A program made the position numbers and the translations under genes. From Amphiura filiformis (lineage: Eukaryota > Echinodermata > Ophiuroidea > Amphilepidida > Amphiuridae): 64,000 bases of DNA. The stretch spans positions 17,190,493 to 17,254,492 of the forward strand of contig NC_092647.1 in the NCBI RefSeq assembly GCF_039555335.1. Reading direction: 5' to 3'. Below are positions 11,501 to 20,500 of this stretch, piece by piece. Within the stretch, counting starts at the first letter, position 1. The number at the start of each line of letters is the position of its first letter. A model generated the notes under the pieces. It saw only the letters and a program-made list of their open reading frames with translations. It had not been told where the DNA came from and searched no databases.

Positions 11501-14500
11501 TTATCATCTTTTTCATAGCAAAAGTCAACTATATGGTCATGGTGTATACCGTTGTCAAAATACCACGTACTTATGTACAGTAATAACGCCCTCTGTTGGT
11601 CATAATTACGTATTTTCAACGTAGTGAAGAAATATTTGAGGTAATATGCGACCCCATAGAATATAAAACGCAGAATATTGGTATGTTAAAAATCAAAATG
11701 AGGTATGGGGCTGGCTGGGGTGGCTACGAGGCGTTATCTCAAAAGACAATATTGCTATTAAGACAATATTGTTCAAGGTTGTGCCGCAGGCTTATAAAGA
11801 AACAATGTTGCTCCAAAAACAATAGCAAACAAGCTTAAACTATAAATTAGCCCCCGATAGAGGGCAGGGCCTGAATAATGAGGGAAATTATGGGGTAAAG
11901 AGTAAAAAAATGTAAAAGTAGGCCTATGAAATGGGTGACGAGCTGTCCGTAAATATAACAGAATTTTCGTTATCAGTTCGGTCGGTATGTTTGTACCCTT
12001 GCACGATTCAGAAATAGGCGGGAGAAGGCTAAATAGATACGTTACGACAGACACGTTACCCCCAATACGTACAAGTTATAATTGCTTAAAAATCAAGCAT
12101 TGTTAAAAAAACCATGTGCTGTTCCGTGTTCTGACACTATTCAGGTTAATGATTTTCATTAGTTCTTCGTGGTTGGTATTTTGTAATTTCTGAGAACACA
12201 CTTGAACACCTTATTGGAGAATGCACCAAAAGACTCCTCCATCTGGACATAAATCTCAATAATTCGCAGTGGGAAAGGACAGTCGGGGAGGTCAACATTG
12301 AACATAAGTGCAGTTCTTTTATTTTCAGTTAAAGCCCAAGGAAAACAATCAGTTGTTTTCCATTAAAAGTGTCCAACGTCTTGGCATATTCAGTTGACGT
12401 TTCATCATCAGAATGACCAGAGCCATGAGTGAAAGTACTATTTGCATTCATGTATAATATACCCATAGTTAGATGGAAAGTTCTATGAATAAATGGTTTC
12501 AATCTATCATTATTTACCATATCTGAATAAGATAATACTTTTTCGTCAAAATTTCACTAGTAAAGATGATAAGAGAAAGGTTTAAAACTCAATTTCACAA
12601 TTCTCAACGAGAAACACACATACCGGTATTGATGTGTTGCATTTGAGGTGTACTTTTGAAGTTATGACGGTTCAAACTAGTAAAGAGAGTTTTGGGACAC
12701 TCTGTACATATAAGAAAATGGCATACAACGCTCAGTGCGTTCTATTTAATGATTGTTATTTTATTGACAACGGTTGAGAAGAGATATACAGAGTAAAAGA
12801 AGACAAAGGGCTTTAGAAGTAGTAAGAACATTGAAGGAAACAATACATAATGAGACAAGAGTAGAGTATGATATTTTTAATTTATTTATAACAATTTCAA
12901 GACATGTAATCAACATCGCAGAGGCTTGCTCAACAGGGAAAACCCTATACGTGGAGCATCCAGAAGTCCTCAAAACAAAAAAAGATACACAGAAGAAAAT
13001 AAAGTGAAAATTCACAGGACAAAGACATACATGAAACAAACAAGTGACAATTTGTACAGGAAATCTTGTTAGAAATACTGCCCTCAGAACAAAAAATGAA
13101 CGGCATTAATTAAGCATTAAAAATAACAGAAATGTGCATGATTTTGGCCAAATTTGGATTGGTTATGATTAGTAACAGTGGGGTAGCTAGTGGGGGCCCC
13201 CCGCTCGTCATGGCCGTCGGTCCATGTAAGGCCGTCGGTAGACGGAAGGTTTTGGTGAAAAAAATGGGTTAACAATAGACTATTTTTAACCCAGGGTGAC
13301 AGAAAAAAGGTGAGAATTATAGAAAAATTGTGAATGAAATTGAATTTTACATAAAAATGTTGTGTTTTTATGTTGGTATATCGCCTATAATCCTTTTTGG
13401 TTTTTTTTGGCTCTTCACTTTTTCAAACCATGCAAAAAAATTTGGGTCAACAAATCACAACTTCCGTCGGCAAACAATATTTCCGTCGGTACATTTACAA
13501 GTTGTGCCCCCTCGGTTCAAAAATCCTGGCTACGCCACTGATTAGTAATGTTAAATCCTGTTACCCTTTATTGTTTGTTTGTTTGTAAGCCTGAGCTTTT
13601 AAATTCATTTTTTTATGTTTGTTTGTTTGTTTGCATGCATTACCAAATAGGCCTCATGAATTTTAAGAACTTGCAGTTCTGTTTTGAGGAGAAAGTTGAG
13701 AAACTCACAGATGAGCATATAGAATGTTGGCTGTTGGGTGTGGACTGCTGCCTGCTGAAATATTCATTCACCTAGTGAATGTTTAACATGATAATCACAA
13801 TGCTATCTTCAGTAGATAGCAGATTTATGATACACGATGATTCTGTTTAAAATGAACCTTAACCAGCTTGAGCTTTCTTGCTCAAACTATGGTCAAAAAG
13901 GTTATTTAGATGGAAATTAAATTAAGAACAATCAGACACATCGTCGCTGTTTTGGCATAGTGTCGTATGACGATTTTTGGGCAAAATGAGTTATATAAAC
14001 TTTCAAAATCTATGAATGAAACTCTATATATTCACAAAGTTTTGAGACCTAAATGTAATTAGTTAATGAGATATGGCACTAATTAGTATGATACGACATG
14101 TTTTTTATGTCACTCCCCCCCCCCAAATCTTCATTCTGTGTTTTGGCATACAGTCGTATCATAATCGTATCATGATACGTCGCCATAGGCCACAGTGTAA
14201 CTGCAGTTTCCTATTGTTTTGGCATACTATCATATCACATGGCGTATCATATATTTTTACATAGGTTGTCATATTGTGCATATTTTGGCATACTGCCGTA
14301 TGAGTTTGCAGATTAATTACTTCTAATTAGTGAATGAATAAAAAGTTTGTATTAAGTTGAGAACAAAGACAAATATATTATTGATTATATTCTTTGATAA
14401 TAATAAACATATTTTACTTTGGTGCTCTCCAGTGGGTCTTCAAAAATTGGAAAAACTTTAAATGCGATTTTCTCAAAACGGCAATTTTCGTCATACGACA

Positions 14501-17500
14501 GTATGCCAAAACAGCGACGACATGCTAGATCCTTACGATTATACACAACCAAACAGAAATATGTTTAAGTGCCCTTAATTTCCTGCCTCTTTCAATTCTA
14601 AAAAAAAAAAATAACGACATTTATTAAGGTTAGACACGATTTTAAATTGTTGGGACTTCGTAGTTCACAGCATCTTGCGAATGGTAGCGAGCGTGTAGAA
14701 AAATTCAAATATCAAAGATATACTTTTGTAGGTCCTGTGGTTCTAGAGGTATGTTGTAAAGAAGGCTGAAACAACAGCACTTTTGTAAAACGTACATAAC
14801 TCATTAACAACAATAAATCAAGAATGTTTTCAAAGTATATGATTTGTAGAATGAACTTTTGCAAAATATCAACGTGTTATTTTTCAATAATATATTGATT
14901 TAAATATAAAAAAACCCGATTTTGTTTTTGGCTGCTTCGACCAACAATACCTATTCTACCCATGAGCATTTAAAATGGGCAGAAATTTGCATTATTTTAT
15001 ATACTCTTTATATAACCTTTATTACTTTTTATACATGATTTCATAATCTTTATATAACCCGACATTTAAACGTTATCTGGCGACCAGTTCTATAACTTTT
15101 TTTGAATAATGTCGAAAACGTTTTGTACCGGGCAATCAAAACAAGGGGGCAAAAATTGCCAAATCGTCCCGCTGCCTCGGTACTAAAAGTACTATACCAA
15201 GAGACATGCGCGCTTCAATTAAGATAATTGTGGCATAAAACTGGGTCAATGGAAGGTGCACATTACAAACTTTGATCAATCTGGCCCATTACAACTTTTG
15301 ATCATTTTTATCCCTGTATTTAAAGCCACTGGCCACCACGACAGATTAGACGCGATAAAGACACACTGTTCAATAAGAGAACCATGTAAGAAAAACTGTG
15401 AGTGTGGCATAATTGAATTGCATTTGCGAGACACCACCATGTACTTAGTTTTGGAAAAGTTTGAAAGATGAAAGCCATTTGATGAAATCCAGTAATAGTG
15501 TTAATGTTAGCTTGTTGTCCTAAGGATGAGATCATATCATAAAAGCTGATGTCATTAGCAGTAGAACTAAGAGAGAAAGAACATAAAGAAAGCTCGTTAA
15601 TAGCAGCAACAGCAAGAAAGAGCATGGGTCAATTACAGATCCCTGGGGTACACCAGATAAAACAGTTTAGTAGAAAATGTATGACCATTAATAACAAACT
15701 GCTGGTATTTTACTAAAAGTTAGGAATAGAATCATATTATGTTTTGGTAAAAAAAAAAGAAAGAACACACTTCTTATCAAGTGTCTCAAAGTTGAGAGAA
15801 ACTATTATTAGTTAGTAGATGGACATACGTTTAGCAGGCCTATGTACAATTTTGTGTTGCTTCACTCTGCCAAAAAGCACTGCCTTTTAGCAAAGAGAGG
15901 ATAGCAGATAATGACTGTAAGCAAATTTAATATTCTTCATAAAATGTCCAAAAGACAGTTATGCAGAAACCTTTTATGGAGGCGGCATTTGCTATTCGAA
16001 CACCAAGGAACAAATGGGTGTCTTTATTTTCAACAGCTCTGAGACAGAACTGAGACAGTTCATGGTCCCTTTCTGTATGTACATTTGATGTTTTATCAGT
16101 GATATTCTGTTAGCATAATCATATCGAGCAAATCTTATTTTGGTTCTTTCTGAGGTTGACAGATTGATTGCGCCTATAATATTATGACAAAGGCAGCTAG
16201 GGGGGGGGGGGGGGGTACGAATTCCGAAAGATAATACCTTCTCTTTTGTCCTGTATTTCGTCTAGATGACTTCCAACCAGTATGACTTGAGGCTTGTATT
16301 CATTTCTCCGGGTTGCCTTTATAAATGGCAACCAATATGTTCTGATTGCCTGGAAAGAAAAGAATTGAAGTTTCATGATGACATTTTTCTTCTGGATAAA
16401 ATTACCACAACCTGAGAAATTTTTCGAAAAATAAGAGCTTAGAACTATAATCTAGCTTATGGTAATTATTTCACATTATCCCTGGCATCATTGCATTAGG
16501 AATTAATAATAAGCTAAGCTAACTTAAATAAACAAATACATACCATCTGCTCCTGAAATAACTCCCTAACATCAAACACGACAACAAACAGGGACTGGCC
16601 GACCCCAAGGAACATGCCGTGTGTCAGGTCATATTCCAGTTGGCCAGCGCAGTCCCATAAGATGAACTGCCCAGCTCCCTCCACTGATTGTTTATCTATG
16701 TCTATACCGGGAGTCTTTGTATAGTCCTTGTCGTCCTGTTTTGGATAAACATGAGTCGCATTTGAAACACTTTCCATTTTGTGGTTGTTGTTTTTAACAG
16801 ATTGAGTTTGTTTTCTTAATGTATTCAGCTTAAAATGATCATTTTAATGTTTGCATGTACAAGCTTTGCCTACAATCGGGAAACCCCGGAAACACTGAGG
16901 CTTTCGTCCTCAACAGTTTTCAATTGCAAAACTGTGACCAAGTCTCTTTTTACACAGATTCTACAACATTTAAGTCTTCATAAAATGGTGTTTATAGATA
17001 GGGCGAGTGTATGTAGCATGCATATAATATCTATTTTCACAGCATTTTTTTAAGGTGCATGATAATAATTATTATTAAAAAGGTGCATATTATGTGCTAA
17101 ATTGCTTGACACTCCCTATTGTTACCTGTCAAAATTGTTTACCTCCCTCTCATATGGCTTGCCAAAAATGTTCGTCCTTCTAAATTGTCTCCTCTTCCGA
17201 GGCACCATTCCTTATTAATCCTATACCGATTTCTAGTAGTGTCCGCTCTAACCTTTCAAAATATTAAATCAAAATAGAACTCTCATGTATGCACATGACC
17301 CTCTTTAATAGAAACTTACCGTTTTGTCATGTTTGTTGCCACCCCCACCAGCCACGTTCTTGATCCTCGAAAACAATCCCAGCTTCTGTTTGTAATATAA
17401 CAAAGAAAATAGTCTACGAATGAATAAGTAGTTTGAGAGGTTATCGATACCTGCCGATTTAACAGTGCCTCTAATTGGTCAATTACATGATATTTTCACT

Positions 17501-20500
17501 TTAATCACCAATCATAATGGAGCTTTGCAATTTAAACCAATTTTTTTGCGTGGTGAAAGTATTCTAACAATGTTGCTGATTAGACTATTATTGAGAATGA
17601 AAACTTCTTTTTGACCAATCGGCAGGTAGTTCTCATTAAGGTTAAAACAGATGTATTATGCCAAAGTGAATTTCTTCTTGTTTTATCTTCTTTTGCTATA
17701 TTTCTTCACACCAAAATACACTTAAAACATAACCATTTATTGAATTCAAGATGTGTAACTTTTTTAAACTGTAGGGTGGGAGATTGGAAGAGACACTGAC
17801 TGATTAATTTTTAAGCAGTGTTACATAAATCAAACACAGACTGTTAGTTTTTTCAGCAAAGAGATTTGGTAGGATTGTTGAGATCACAAACTGGTTAATT
17901 TCGTTAGCCAAATCCAAAATAAATTACTCACGGAACTGAGCTTTCGCCATCTTGGCTGATGGCTTGATCACAGATGAACTGCTTTTCCCGCGAAACTTGC
18001 TTAGAAAGTATGCACCCTAGTCACGGTTGAGTAAGTTCTTGCCTTTCTTTCTGATTTGGATGGCCACCCTGACTTATGAAAGCATTTGTCCAAGTTGTGC
18101 GGGAAAAGCAGTGGACCAGTTCATCTGGGATCAAGCCATCAGCAAAGATGGCGAAAGCTCATTTCCGTGAGTAATTTATTTTGGATTTGGCTAACAAAAT
18201 TAACCAGTTTACAGTTAGTTTCTTGTTTAAATGTGAGCCGCAAAAATAAATTGTTACGAACAGATTCAAATATTATCCACGATTACCTTCGTCAGTGTAT
18301 TTTTGATGGTGGTTTTCCCTGCAGCAGGGTTGCCGCAGAAGAAAACCTTGATTAAATCAACTGGTTTAGTCCCCGACGCCATCAGTCTACTATGTAATGT
18401 CCATTCCTACAATATATATATCGTAATCGTGTAAATAATATTACTACGCTAAATACAATTTCATTTTCTAAACTACTTGGAAACTAAATGTTAAGCTACT
18501 ATGATACAGAGGCCTATATCTAAATCCTTAAAATAGCGTTAGCTTTGAATATTTAATTATTTTATTTATTTTCGCCCCAACATGCCCGGGGAAATTCAAT
18601 TATAAAATTAAATTTCCAAAGCTAACGTTAAAAAGGGCGCCTCCACCTAATGTAAGGAGATTAATATTGACACACAATCCCTTAACTCATAATAAACTGA
18701 AATGTAATTGACTTGATTGGTGTAATTTTGTCAAATAGTGTTCAACATCGGCTATACTATTTTAATAGGGTATTTGACATCACCACTCATATTTGTTTTG
18801 TTTTTAGCAAATGTACTTTGTGCTGGTATATCGAGTGCTCAGTGGCGGCGCTACGGGGGCAAGGGCATTTGCCCCCCCAAATTACGTAAATTTCCACTTT
18901 TGCGGCAAATCTTCCCCAAATGCCCCCCGAAAAAATTCCTATCGCCGCCACTGCGAGTACTATTGTTCATTGGGTCGATGGAAAAGTAAGTACAAACAGT
19001 CTACGTATACGTCACAGGACATTACATTCTTTGCACGCACTTGTGAAAAAGAAAAGTTTCATATGATCCTAACCACAATTGAAAACGATGATTACGAATT
19101 AAATGACAACTATAACGTATATTTAATATTCAATGTACCTGTCACGTACATTTTTACTAATAAAAAGGTCAGGTGGTAAATCGTCTTATTACTTCGATGA
19201 TGAATGAAAAGGATGGTCCCATAATCAGTCACTATAGTAAGTAGAGCGTTATGCTAGCTTACGAACGAATGTAAATGTACAGGGTGTCCCAAAAAAAAGA
19301 GGCCCCTCATTGCGCCCTCTTTTTCTCCTATTTTTGAAAAGTTGATTAAATATATTTTGGTATGTAAAGAAACCTTTAATTGTTAGCTTTGGTAAACCAA
19401 AACAATTATTTCAATCGGCTGACAACTTCTGAAGATATGCCCTTTTGAATAAAAGTACCCGTTTTCACTCTGTCCACGGATAGCAAACAGAGTGGTTGGA
19501 TTAACTCATGCTGTGGAGTGGCCTGCACGATCACCAGACCTCACACCACTTTTTTTTCCTTTGTGGCAAAATCTAAGATCTTCGCAAACGTATTACTGAA
19601 TGCATTCGCAAGTATCCGGCGCAAAAGTATGGAACGCAACGCAATTGATGCAATGAGGACCAGGGCTGAAACCTGTATTCGCCAAGGAGGCAACCAGGTA
19701 GAGGGCAGAGCAGCACAGTAAACTCAGTTCAGAAGAACCAAAGACAAACCAAACAGCCTTTTAGGGAAAAAGAGAAATGACTTGTCTTGTAAATAAAAAA
19801 AGAAATCAAGAAACAACAAAGTAAGAAAGTAAGAAACATAATAAAACAAAAGTAAGTAAAGTAAAGCAAAAGAAGTCCCATTCGGCATCCATTTTACCCA
19901 CAAATTAATGACATTAAAAATCCACTGCCCATAAACCCACTGGGTAAGCCCATTCCATAAATAAAGTTATTTTATAACGTTATCATTGAGGAATGTTTGA
20001 TATTCATGCATGGTATGTGTACTCCTTTTCAATCTTTGAAGTAGCCAAACCTTCTCCGTGGACAGAGTGAAAAACGGGTACATTTCTTTAAAAGAGCATA
20101 TCTTCAAAAGTTGTGAACCGATTGATAAAATTGTTTTGGTTTATTAAAGCTAACGACGCAAGGTTTTCTTACATACCAAAATATATTTGATTAAGTTTTC
20201 AGAAATAGGAGACAAAGAGGGCGCAATGAGGGGCCTCTTTTTTTTGGGACACCCTGTATTTAAAATGTATATTCGAAAGGTTGCCAATGATATGTGACGT
20301 AGGAGTAAGAGTTTATAGATTTCTCTACTGTATCACACAACGTAAATATGGAATGTATCACTTTAAATTATTTTCATTCTGATTACCTTATATTTGTTCT
20401 CTACTCTGTTCTTTTTAAATACGCTGAGATAGTCAAAAGGTGTTTTGCCAAGCTGAATAAGAAATAGACAGTGATGATTAAATAATATAACATATCGTCG

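Noticed and set aside
12761..13039. Opposed 77- and 92-codon frames
   Set aside because: No domain on either strand, biased composition, and no splice support.
16200..16215. Poly-G run as a regulatory G-quadruplex
   Set aside because: Single homopolymer run; similar runs (10627, 24228, 49569) are scattered in repeats, and there is no evidence of function.
17930..18010. Extra Roco exon between exons c and d
   Set aside because: It has a good GTGAGT donor, but every plausible acceptor gives 64, 68 or 85 nt, which breaks the otherwise perfect phase. It also belongs to an inverted duplication.
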